Shown piece after piece: positions 44,575-57,208 of a stretch of DNA of 64,000 nt; the first letter of the stretch is position 1; each line of letters opens with the position of its first letter. The stretch lies in contig CM065684.1 of assembly GCA_017654935.2 (NCBI GenBank), forward strand, positions 58,084,284 through 58,148,283, read 5' to 3'. The position numbers were made by a program, and so were the translations under genes. A model generated the notes under the pieces. It ran no database searches, was not told the origin of the DNA, and was given only the letters and a program-made list of their open reading frames with translations. The stretch comes from Phymorhynchus buccinoides. Lineage: Eukaryota > Mollusca > Gastropoda > Neogastropoda > Raphitomidae.

Positions 44575-44858
44575 GCACACAAAAATGCTATAACTGGATA
44601 AAAAGCCAAAATGCTGAAACACTGCGTATATGTGATCCTTTAAATGCACACAAAAATGCTATAACTGGATAAAAAGCCAAAATGCTGAAACACTGCGTAT
44701 ATGTGATCCTTTAAATGCACACAAAAATGCTATAACTGGATAAAAAGCCAAAATGCTGAAACACTGCGTATATGTGATCCTTTAAATGCACACAAAAAGC
44801 AATCACTGGATAAAAAACCCAAATGCGGAAATTATAAGAATTGCGTATTACGTGATCC
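44575..44858. repeat. 71-bp tandem repeat, four units, ending in a MITE B terminus
   Basis: Units start at about 44575, 44646, 44717 and 44788 (core gctataactggataaaaagc). Each ends with gtatatgtgatcc, and in the last unit this continues into the family B inverted end (gtgatccatcaccac), so the MITE edge was amplified with its flank. Confidence 0.88.
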
Positions 44859-45617
44859 ATCACCACAAAAGGGAAATGAAGTGTCAAACTGACCATTCTG
44901 AGATAATTATACAGTTAGAAACTTCCAGGGATGTGAGAGATACGCGTAAGCGCGTAAATGCGCTTTTTCTGTTCGACTAAAAAATAAAAAAAAGTACAGA
45001 GAGAGACGATTGTACAGATTGTCGAGTTCGGTAGACTTTCTTTGCGACACACAGTGAAAACGAAAAGCAGTTTGTAGCGTCAGTACATTCCCTTGACTGA
45101 ATTTGATAACCTTCTCTGTGGTTGGTCAGTTAACGTCCATTGGCAATGCGTCATTTTTGTATGCGTTCGGCTATGATTTCGAAGGAGGATTTGGATGTTT
45201 TCAAAGCTATTGAGTGACTGTTTCATCGTCAACCATGAACATTATTTATCACACCACAGATGTGAAGAAAGAGGAGATCAAAGGTTTGTTTGAGTACTTT
45301 GACAATACCTTCGGCTACGCTTTTTTGTTTGGGGCCCTCTCACATCCCTGAACTTCAGACAATTCTCTTTCTAATGATACAAGAACCATTCTTGTACCCT
45401 TTTCCATTCCAGAGTTACGAGCATTTTATAGTTAGTAGGGCGAGTGTCAGCCATTTTGAGAAGAAAACGCAGTCTAAAGTCTAGCCTAGCTACAGAAAAT
45501 AGCATCAATCTTCTAAATAAGATGTTAGGACAAAAATACCCCAAACTCAAAACTGATTTGTTAAAAGTTAGATTTTTGACTTTCCAAGCCTATTGTGAGA
45601 AACTAGCCCAGCGACTT
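44848..45617. mobile_element. MITE family B, copy 3, interrupted and lacking its right end
   Basis: Sequence on both sides of the insert (caaactgaccattctgagat; cagacaattctctttctaat) matches family B interiors. It stops at gcccagcgactt (about 45617) before the usual terminal repeat. Confidence 0.8.
44926..45350. mobile_element. Nested 425-bp TIR element with 6-bp target duplication
   Basis: Perfect 14-bp termini CAGGGATGTGAGAG / CTCTCACATCCCTG. AACTTC flanks both ends (44920-44925, 45351-45356), and the uninterrupted family B copies carry AACTTC once. The interior has a GCGCGTAA/GCGC-rich left subterminal part and no recognisable transposase. Confidence 0.9.
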
Positions 45618-45687
45618 GTACTATGGCGGTAGTAGTGAGTGAGTACTAGTTGTAGTCGCTTTCATGACGAATGGTCATATATACGAG

Positions 45688-46248
45688 TTTAAAAGTGGAC
45701 CCTGATAGAAATGGTTTTTGTAAGAAACACGTCGAGATCACCAGGAAAACACCCTTTACACAGATTGCAACACTCACTTTGCTCTGGTTTCCTAGAAATC
45801 AAACCGTTAAATCGGCGATTCCTCCTTGGCGGAGGTGCTGGAAGTCAAATTATTTCACCCAAAGAGAAGGCGTGTGCCGTCTCTTTTCTAATGGCCGCCA
45901 AATGGTTTGCACGAAATTTTCGCAATACAATCCTTTTTTTCTTCCTTCTTTTTTAAATTTTATAGTTTATCAAAGGAATTTCGTTCACAACAAAGGAAAT
46001 AGCTCCTTTTTTTTTTTTTTACTGCACTACAAAAAAAACACGCTTCAACCACAATGAGTGACCTCCACCCACCCCATCCAAAATGGCTACCATCTCCGGC
46101 ATCTCCACCAAGGAAGAATCACCGTTTTGACAGTTTAATTTATAGGAAACCAGAGCAAAGTGAGTGTTTCGATCCTTGAAAAGGCTGTCTTTCTGGTGAT
46201 CTCGACGTGTTTCTTGCAAAAACTCATCCGTCAGGGTCCACCTTTAAA
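45688..46248. mobile_element. Foldback element with arms of about 160 bp
   Basis: tttaaaagtggaccctgat ... aagaaacacgtcgagatcac ... ggtttcctagaaatcaaacc at the left pairs with gtgatctcgacgtgtttctt ... gtcagggtccacctttaaa at the right. Confidence 0.85.
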
Positions 46249-46540
46249 AGCAAGTTTGACTGACTTTACAGGTCTAGGTTATGAATGTAGTTGAAGACTT
46301 GCATTTATAGGTTAATATTCAACTAAGCCATGTAATATTCTGATGGCATTCAGAAATATGGTTATTCAGAGTAAACACTTGGAGAAAAAAAAAAAGAAGT
46401 TATCATCTCCATGTCCAACTTAGGTTTTTTAAAAAGCCTTTCCTGAGGTATATAATACATCTTTTGTCACATAAATAATATATCTTTCGTTAGTTAAATA
46501 AGATATCTTCTGTTAGGCAAATAGTCTATGGTACCACACC

Positions 46541-46790
46541 TTAACTCTTCTAGCACCATGTATTTTTTTACGTTCTTGGTTGTCCGTTGTATCAACTGAC
46601 AAGAGGGGAGTAACTATTTATTTGAGTGGGCATGCGTTGCTTTAACGGAAGAAACAGTCACATCAGCCCTAAAAATAGACAAACACATGGCACGGTGCTT
46701 GGCAGTGAACGTCGGCATTTGGTGGTAGTGTAGAGCAATGTATTGGGCAAATGTATTCACCCATGGTGCTAGAAGAGTTACAGATGACAA
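46541..46790. mobile_element. TIR element of about 250 bp
   Basis: AACTCTTCTAGCACCATG at the left and CATGGTGCTAGAAGAGTT at the right. The same word (acccatggtgctagaac) occurs once at 19622. Confidence 0.8.
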
Positions 46791-47282
46791 GAAAAGAGTG
46801 GGACAAAAATGGTTTCCACTATACTGATCAAATTCAAAGTTGGATCAAATATTTGTTGATTGCGGAGAAAAGAATCCACACACACACACAAACCCAACCC
46901 TATCAGAAAGTCTATCTTCAATATTTGTCTATAAAAGACAATAACAAATATATATGCATCTACAAAATGCTGCGAAGCTGAAAGACACAACCACCAATAA
47001 CATTTAGGAACAACTAAGAACACTTGCTTCTTTTAACTTCCAGATTTGATACCAAAAAAGTGTTGAAAATACAAGTATAGAGTGCAATTTTATAATGGAG
47101 AAAACTGTTCCTAAAATACAGCTTTATGTATGGTAAGAAAGGCAAAAACAGAAAAATACAATTAACCGAGAAATGCAGGGCGGATCTTTACCTTTACAAA
47201 AAATTTTCCCAACTCGCGAGAACAGCACCTGCTCCCTCTACTATCAGGCAGTCATAGACGTAAACGACACAAAGGCATACAT
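46791..47282. other. Spacer, nothing recognised
   Basis: AT-rich, short unsupported frames only. Confidence 0.4.
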
Positions 47283-48191
47283 CAGACCTGTTTACCCTTA
47301 TAATGAAAACCCCGGAATTTGCCACAAAAAACCCCGGAATTTGAGAACAAAAACCGGAATTCACATGATCTGTACACGACTCGCGATAAAGCGGTTTCTT
47401 CTTCTTCTCCTTTCCGCGAACATCGGCGTCGATTTTCAATATTGTGATGATTTCTTGGCTCAATTTCGCCAGAAAAGTTTTATTAGTAAATTCAGTCACT
47501 AATTCTTAGTAAATTTTAGTATAAAACAAGCTGGAAAAAGCAAAATACCTGGAAATGTCCACGATCGGACAGAGAAAAATCACTCAGCCGCGGATCGGCG
47601 GATGCGAAGTTGCAACTCGGCGCCATCGCGATCAATTTTCACTTCATTTTCCGTTGAAAACTTTAAAATTCTCACATCATCGTATTTTCCAGTGATAATA
47701 TAATCTAAATTGACTCATTTCAAGCCCTAATTACAATCTCTACCATAAAAAAACTGCCTGGAAAGCTCTTCGAATCGACAGTAAAAGTCTGACCGCCATT
47801 TGCTCAGTCCCGAAATAGATCGACCAAAATAAAAACATTATTTCACCCCTTTAACCAATGAAAATGCAGCATTTAATGCATGTGACGTCAAGCACAACCC
47901 CTTTTCTGATGACGTAGTGTGTTAGGTACACGTTTAGAGATCTACATCCACCTTCTTCACACCCCCCCCGACATTTCTCAGTAATTTAATTGTATTTTTC
48001 CGTTTTTGTCTTTCTTACCATACATAAAGCTGTATTTTAGGAACCCTTGCGTCTTTTACTACGAACGGAAACAAATAATAGACGGTTTTTCGAAATCCGG
48101 AATTTTCAGCGTTCACCCGGAATTTTTTTACCCGGAATTTTAGCAAATTTCCGGAATAATTCCGGCTAAACCGGAATGGTAAACAGGTCTG
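47283..48191. mobile_element. CAGACCTG-ended TIR element with CCGGAATT motifs (909 bp)
   Basis: Termini CAGACCTGTTTACC / GGTAAACAGGTCTG, flanked by CATACAT. Subterminal CCGGAATT-type words occur at about 47311, 47335, 47355 on the left and at 48097, 48117, 48132, 48150 on the right. The interior holds TGACGTCA-like (47882, 47911) and CCAAT (47855) motifs, so it may carry a promoter. Confidence 0.85.
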
Positions 48192-48322
48192 CATACATAC
48201 ATAACAACAAAATCGAACATTGAAGTGTTAAAGTATAAAAGTTGTGTAGGGGGGTGCGCCTTGTAGTCCGTAAAATCCGGTACACGTCTTCTAAACTTCT
48301 TCATTGATCTCTCTACTCTGGC

Positions 48323-51300
48323 TCACACAGACATTCTGCCCACGAGCTGGGACACGATTTTCTGCAGGTCTTTGGCCCGTTTCTGGCCGACGGCCAGCAC
48401 CTCCTGGTGAGTGGTTTCCCTTGTGCTGTCGTAGTCCAGCGCCACCTTGTCTGTGATCAGGGAGACGCCGAATGTGCGAAGGCCACCGTGCTTGGCCACA
48501 ACCGCCTCTGGTACTGTGCTCATCCCTGGTGAAAAGACAATGGTGTAGAGTGGCACAGTGGTAACAACGCGTTCGCTTCGTGTCAAGTAAACCCGAGTTC
48601 GAACCTGGGTACAGGGGATTTTTCCTCTCACTTTGCACTAGGCCTTACGGTCTGAATGTGGAGTCTTTCGGATGAGACGATAAACCTGAGGTCCCGTGTG
48701 CCCGTGCACTTAGCACATGTTAAACCCAGTGGCAACGAAAAAGTTGTCATTTGGCCAAAATTTACCCACCCACCCTTTCCTTCCTCATCAGTCACACAAA
48801 AAATTGCATGCAAAAAAAAAAAAAAGGGTAATGGATGCAACGTGCTCTCCAGGTGGGAGCAACCCAAATTTCACAGAGATGCCTCTGTGACTATAAAGTA
48901 CCTAGTACCTAATGCGATAATTTGGTAATAATTAAATAGATTTAACAATAAGGCACCTTGTCCGAGATCTGGGAGATACACACACATGTACTGAATGTGC
49001 AATCATGGTATCATGCTTATCTCTGAGAACGGAATAAGCCATGCACAAAAATCATTATCTGGGCAAAATTAAAATACAAAGGAAGATGTCTGAAGATAAT
49101 CTTTTTAGAACAAAATGGAAAGAAGGAAGGAGGGCTTAGGGGGATAAACATAAAAAGAGCAAAACATGCAGATCTTGAAATACTCGTGTGTTTTGTAAGC
49201 CAACAGGCAATTCTTGTGCAAAATTGATTTTAAATAACTAAACTATACATACTTCAAATCAATATTGAATATTGACACAATACTAATGATGGAAACAATT
49301 GTCTTTTGTTCTCTTTTATATACCGTATTTTTCGGCTCATTAGGCGCTGCTGTATATAAGGCGAACAGGGCAATTTTCAAGAAAAATCTGAAAAAATTAA
49401 AGTAAAAGGCGCCCTCGTTTATAAGGCACCTCGCAACAGAAAGTCGAAGATTGAAGACCGTACACGTCCTGTAAACGCTTACCGACCGCCATTACTGCTG
49501 TCATAAACGAGAGTTGGCTCCCTTCTCAAATAATAAAACTTCCGTTTTGGTAACTTCCGGTTGTGTTTGGACTTGTCCTCACGAAAACTGGTAGAATTAT
49601 GGCATTTTAAGCTCTACAACGATGCTTTTTACATCCAATGAAGGGTTATGGCATCTGTTGGACAGTATCATGGATGATAATAGGGATTTTGAAGCATTTA
49701 ATGTGAGTATTCGTCATATCGGCGAATCGTTACCACTTTCGATGTTGTGACTCACACTAGACTGTACTGAGTATGGCAATCGTTGCCTCTCTTCTCACTA
49801 TTTTGTTCACTAATAGGGCGCCCTCGTTTATTAGGCGCATAGGTCGAAATTTGATTAAAAAAAATATCGCCTTATAGACTGAAAATTACAGTATTTGTTG
49901 TAAATACACGCCATAGAAAATTCACTACTTCCCCACTTACCAACAGCGTCTGCCCCAAGTAGTTTCAGCAGACGTGACTCGGCGACCGTTTCGAAGGTGG
50001 GTCCACCAATCATCACGTAGACCCCTTCCCGGGTGATGCTGCCGTAGCCCAGCTCCACCACGATCTCTTTGGCCAAGGCCCGTAAATCTTTATCGTACGT
50101 GTCCACCGTGGCGGGAAATCTTGGACCGAAACTGACCAGCACAAAACACACAGAGAACTTTTCATAGTGCATGACTGATATTTCAAACATGGGGAATGTG
50201 AGAAAAAAACTGAGTCAGGCTACAGAGGGGGAGGAATGCGGGTAGCCTATAACAAAATTGAACCAATGAATACAGTGGAACCTCCCTTATAAGACCTCCC
50301 ATTATAAGACTCCTTCCCACATAAAATCTACTTTTCCGAGACATTGCCCTTCTTTGTAAGTATTAAAATTACCTCCCTTATAAGACCTCATTTGGGATGA
50401 TTTTTGAAGGTCTTATAAGGGAGGTTCCACTGTAGAGCAAATAAGAGGAGCTTTGCTTGAATCATTTCACACTTGTCATTGTATTCTCCGACTTTCACTA
50501 TTCATGACGATTGCTATGCTTTTCATTTTAGTATTTCTTGATGACCATTTGTATCAGGGTTTGTCATATATCGTCGCTGTCCGACGCTAACCATGTACCT
50601 ACACAATCAGTGATTCTACAGGAGCATCAAAAAACATGTTGTCGTCTGCTACAAAGTCAATCCCCATTTGATATACGCTTGACTCTTCTTCTTTACCAAT
50701 GAGTAAGCATGGGACACCATTAAAACCCAACATTTTCTTGACAATTCAGTTACACGGTTAGTGCATTGTTGTCATAATGGGAGATACGACAGCTGCCGGC
50801 AGCTACACGATTAGCGTGACAGTTACACGCTTATCGCGTCAAAACCAGCGACAACCAGCCACATACACGATGATTTCCATGGTATCATGTGACAAATTTG
50901 AGCATTTTCATTGGTCGCAGACACAAGATATTTATAGAAGACCTGTGTGAGGTCATTGGAAGGGGTTTCAGTGAAAAATCTATTTTTGTCAAATTTTGCA
51001 GATACACGGTTAGCGTTGGACAGCGACGATATAAGCTATTTCTTTTTCGTTTAAGGAGAATACAAAATGAAAGCATTCATTCTATTCTGACCAGAATTTA
51101 GGTCTAGCTGTTGATCTCAAGCAAGCACAATCACCAAACTTTTATCACTTTTGATTGATTATTTTGACTTTTGGTGTATTTATCTTCTATTTCATCATAA
51201 TTATGGTCGGGCCACAAGCTGAACATGTTAAAATTGCAGCTTAAAGGCCCATACGCTTCTCGTAAATAACGTGCAGAATGATGCAAAATCGATCTGTATT

Positions 51301-54300
51301 GTAAACTCTGACATAATTCAAAGTCACAGACAAGCATAAAACTGAACGCAATCATACTGTGAGCTCAAAGTTAGCAAAACTGCGCTGACCTTTTTTCTTC
51401 TGTGTACTCTGCTATCTTGAAATCTCGTCTAGGGGTAATTAGCTCAAATGACGCAGCTAAGGGTAGTCAGTAGGCCTAGCTTAGTAGTAGTCCAGGCGAA
51501 ATTAAGCTTGACCTTGTTTTGTGATATATATTAGGTTTTTATGTCGATCTAACAAGATTTGAGGGTGCTGAATCTAAATCCGTTGGAGGTCAAGTTGTAA
51601 ATGTTGGGCATTTTGAGCTATGACGAAATATTCAAAATGGCCACTATGGGACTTTAAAGAACTGTTGAAACATGCACTTACCGTAATTATGTTGTATCTA
51701 ATGCTTTTATTTGTAAGAAAAATAGTATAGTTTGCTGAAATGATTCAAACTATGTGAACTATATCCTATTTTTGTACTTATTAGCCCCCAGCCACTCTGC
51801 AGAGAGGACTATCACGATTTTGTGTCCTTTCATTTGCCTGGCAATTATCTTACGAACAATGTCAGAGGATCACTTCAAATTTGTGTGCTACTATTTTAAT
51901 GAAGCTGATGAGCCCCTCAGTATACCTTATTGACTTTGACATTTCACCTTGAGTATGTGATTTTAATGTATCAACTATACTTTTTCAACTTTTGCACTGC
52001 TGTGGTAAAATAAGCTATGTGTTTGTTTTTTCCTAAGCTAATGTGTATAGAGAATATTGAATTCCTGATACCTATTTTATTAAACCTTTCATCTTAAATG
52101 CTTGACCTTGAATTTGCATTGAATATTTTAACTTTTTGTCTTTATATGTTTTAAATCTTGGCAGTAATGGTCTCATAATTGGTGCATTAGCCAATTTATA
52201 GGTGGGTAAAAGTGCCGGCGTGCAATGGAATGTCGGCCATTTTACCCACCTATAAAATAAAAAGAAATATCGACACTGATCGTCGTGTTATTCTGCTTGG
52301 CACCTAACAACAAAGGCCAAGCGTCAAGATGAAGGCTAGAGATGTCATTGGTACTTAGGTTAGCATCTAGATATGTTTAACCATTGGCTCATGTACCAAT
52401 TATGAGACAGTTACTGCAATGATTTAAAATATATTAAAGCAAAAAGTTGAAATATTCCATGCAAATTCAAGGTAAAGCATTTCAGATGAATGGCTTAGGC
52501 ATAAAATAGGCATCAGTAATTCAACATCCTCTACAAACCTTAGCTTAGAAACATGTTACAACAGCAGTGCAAAGGTTGAAAAAGTATAGTTGATACAATA
52601 AAATCACATACTCAAGGTCAAAGGTCAAAGTCAACAAGGCATACTGAGGGGCATATCAGCTTCATTAAAATAGTAACACACAAATTCGAAGTGATCCTGT
52701 GACATGGTTCTTAAGATAAATGAAAGGGCACGAAAGATCGCGATAGCCCTCTCCACAGTGGCTGGGGGCTAAGAAGTACTAAAATAGGATATAATTCCCA
52801 TAGTTTGAATCATTTCAGCAAATTATACTATTTTTCTTACCAAAACAAGCATTAGATACAAAATAATTACGTTAAGTGCATGTTTTTACAGTTCTCTAGA
52901 TACCTATGGCGGCCATTTTGAATATTACGTCATAACTCAAAATATCCAACATTTACAACTTGGCCTTTAACGGATCTGGATTCAGCACCCTCAAATCATG
53001 TTAGATCAACATAGAAACCTAATATATATCACAAAACAAGGTACACTTTATAATTTCGCCTGGACTAGAACAAGAAGAGAGGAACTTGAAGGTGTACAAC
53101 TTAGCGTCATAATAATAATACGTATCCTCTGACAGCGTTACGTCATAAGCTAGGTCTGAAAGTGTCCCAACAAGTTCTATTATTAAAAACGGGCCACAAA
53201 CAGGCAAATTAATTTGTCTTCAAATAGTTCAACATCAGTCACAGGTGCCGTATTGATTTCCCCTAATCTACGTCACGCCAAATGGATTATCGCACAAATC
53301 CCATTTTTGGTGAGATTCAATGGCAGCTGGCAAATCTGCCCCAGGAGACCGATTTTTGCAAAATAAAAGTGTGTGCGCTCACTTTATCTTGACGAATGTG
53401 ACATAAAAGGTAGGTTACATAGATACAGTTTGTATACTGTGTCTATGTGTAGTAGGAAATAATGCTGAAACGTTTTCCAGAACGTTTTTAGGTCCGAATG
53501 GAGATGCGCATGGTCCTTTAAGATATGTCCTGGGGGTCAGTTTCAAGGAAAAAAGAGTTGCGACGTACAGCCCTTGAATTACTGTGTTTTGACCTTGACT
53601 TGACCTTGCAAAGCAGGACTTAAGATTTTCAAGATGCCTGAGGCAACACTGGCCTGGGGTTGCCTTGAAAAAACATTATAACAAATAAAAAGAGCAACAA
53701 AACTCACCTCTGTCTGTGATTCATGTCCAACAATATTGCTGGTTGATCCAAGCTTAATTTTCACTTTGAAATTGGGATTACTTGCAATACAATCTGAATT
53801 ATTAGTCTCCCTATTACTATCACGGTTAACCCTTTCACCGCCAAAGTCGCATGTTAGCACCACAGTGATTCAACACCTATGTCACTAAAAGGCATGAAAT
53901 TGGGGTCTATTTTTCAAATACCCTATTGTCTTAGTTTTGGGAAGTAAGGATAGACCTTATTTTAGATATGTCACAGAAGAATCCCTAATACTGCAGATGG
54001 AATTTATTCTCTACCCAGGTAAATTAAATGGAAATGTTTGACTGAAATACGTCTGGCTGTGAAAGGGTTAATGAAAACTTATTGGAGTATTTTGTGAATC
54101 TTGCATAGGGACTATTTAAGTTTTGAACATTAACAAATGAAATAGAAGGGCCAAACATACGTGAAGCGAAGGCTGGAAGAGTGATGAAGAGAAGAAGTAA
54201 CTAAAAAAAACATGGTCTGGATTGAGAAAACATGGATTTTGACAAGTTTTAGACCCCCAAAAATCGCTGTTCTGAGAATACTCAGAATGAGGCCCTGACT

Positions 54301-57049
54301 GGCATTCTCCTGTACGTTCCAAGTATACTCAGAATGAGGCCCTGACTGGCATTCTCCTGTACGTTCCAAGTATACTCAGAATGAGGCCCTGACTGGCATT
54401 CTCCTGTACGTTCCAAGTATACTCAGAATGAGGCCCTGACTGGCATTCTCCTGTACGTTCCAAGTATACTCAGAATGAGGCTCTGACTGGCATTCTCCTG
54501 TATGTTCCAAGTATACTCAGAATTCGTCCGGAATTAGTTAAAACAATTGGCTGATAAATCATAGCAGCATACTTAAGTTCCCCAATCTGATAGCCAAAAA
54601 AAGAAGAAAAAAAGACCTGGTGTAGAGTGAAATATATCGAGGCATGTAAAAAATATCCTGTTGCCTCTTTTGCATTGTTTGGGAAGAATTCGCCCCTAAA
54701 TACATTCAGAGGCGTCTTGTGGCATGCAGGAAGAGCAAATGATTCATCACTAAATATTGAGAAGCCAGTGATATTTTTTCTGAAATTAATTATTCATTAT
54801 TTTCTCTACATTGGTGTCTGCTTTTAAGATCGGCCATTTTCAAACATGCGAAACTAAGTGACATGGGTTTGCACATCAATTTATCGGTAAAGGTGTAGAT
54901 TAACACCCTCCTGCTCTATTTCCTGTTTCTTTCCGTGTATATTGTGCAATTAAATGTGTACATTTTATAAAAACAGTTATCGTTACAGTTGTGGCGCACA
55001 CGCTTATTACGGTGACCGGGATATATTTCACGCCAGGATATATTTCTCATGACACCGGACACCACTGTTCACCCTTCTGATCAATCAACACCAAATCAGA
55101 GACGCCTACCGTTCATCATTTCGTCCAATCAGCACGCACTCTCCCGTCAGTCCCGGCAGGTCGATGTGGTCTTTGATGATCATGATGTCGCCGGTGTTGT
55201 ACTCCGGGTTAATGCTGCCCGCCGCGTTTGTCACGATGAGTGTCGTCACCCCCATCAGTTTCATCACACGCACCGGCATTGCCACCTGTATTAGGTTAGG
55301 TCAAAGACTCTAAAAGGGTAAGATGGACTACTTAAGAGTTACGGCGAGCCGGGCTGATAGAGTTATCGTTAGTGGGGTAGTTACACCATTCACAGTGGTG
55401 GGCTATCCAAAGACTCAGACTGGAATTTGAACGGAGAATTCAACTGGACTATCGACGTGTTTTTAACCTAAATGTGTCATGTTTAAAAGGGACATAACCA
55501 GTGTTTTTGTCCTCACTATATAGGGAAAAGGGACCGGATGTTAGACTTTTCTTTTCAGTGTCTTTGGTTAGGTTAGGTTAGGATATAGGGACTAAACATA
55601 GCCGTTAGGCTTTCAAACGTCCCATCCTTAAGTAATACCGGTAATATCATTTATAATGTACAAGGTTTATCGTGCCCTCAGGTTTTAGATAATCATTCAT
55701 CATATTCGTATGTCAAATTTTTATAATATTCCCAGTCGTCTAATAGATTTTTGAAAATGTTAGTATTTGGTGCTTGTTTAATATGAGTTGGTAACTTGTT
55801 CCACAAAGGTGCAGTTCTGTTAGTAAAACAGTATTTTCTAAGATTAGTCTTGCTATATTCAATAAATATTTTGTCAACACTGTTTCTAGTTTTGTCAACA
55901 TTTGATAATTTAAAGAAATCTTGTATGTTTAGGTCATCAATATTGTTAAATTTTATGTTTTGAAGCATTGAATTAAATCACCCCTGACTCTTCTAGCCTT
56001 TAAAGAAGGTAATTTAAGGAGCTCTAGTCTTTCCCTGTAGGAATAATTTTGGAATCCTCATTCATTTTGTAGCCCTTCTTTGCACTCTCTCTATCATCAC
56101 TGATTGTCTTTTCAAATGTGGAGACCAAACAACATTTTCATATTCTAAACAAGGTCTAACTAATAAACAAAAGTGCATAATCCTTTATTGAAGTGGATAA
56201 TGCTGGTCGCTTTTATAGCGCAGACCTGGTTACCCCCTACACAAGTCTTGAGTAGTCTGGATAGCTGAAATGAGTAGTTTTGGTGTGAAATGTGTAGTCC
56301 TATTCATTAAAACCATCAAACACTGTTCACTGAAAATGAGTAGCAGTCAAGAATTAAAGAGCATTATTATCAATTTTGAAGAGTGGTAGAGGTCCAAACT
56401 GAGTAGAATACTACTCGAAAACAGTAGAGCAAACAGGTCTGATAGCGCAACACCTCAGTTAACTGGAGCTCTTTGCACTTCACAAAAATCTACATTTACC
56501 ATATATACTGTATAAGCACAGAATAAGCTAACACACAATAGGTATATGAGAAAAAATGGCAAGCAGTAGCACAAAAGTAATATAATTAAATATACTCACA
56601 ATAGACAAATAACAGCAAAAGATCAGTCTTCAAACAGCTCCATTTTAGTGCGCTACAACATTGCATTGTACTGTTTTGGTTCGTTACTGTAATGTTTTGA
56701 TTTGTATTGTATTGTACAGTAAGTAATACAAATTGTTGCGAATATGTTTTGTACTCCAGTGCCCTATTCTCACACGCACACACACACACACACATGTGTG
56801 CGCAAACACACATGCGCGCATACACACACATGAGTCACAAAGAGTCGCACACGCACACACACACACACACACTTCACTTGACACACACACAGTCACACAC
56901 ACACACTTGACTTGACACACACACACACACACACAGAGTCACACACACGCGCTACCTTCCATATGGGGTATCCTTCATAATATTAATAGTGAAACCGGCC
57001 CCTAATCAACACCACCGGTTTTCCCTCCATCAAACCAAACAGAGGGAGC

Positions 57050-57080
<31 letters not shown>

Positions 57081-57170
57081 CCTTCCACATGGGGTATCCT
57101 TCATAATAGTGAAACCAGCCCCTCATCAACACCACCGGTTTTCCCTCCATCAAACCAAACACAGATGGAG

Positions 57171-57208
<38 letters not shown>

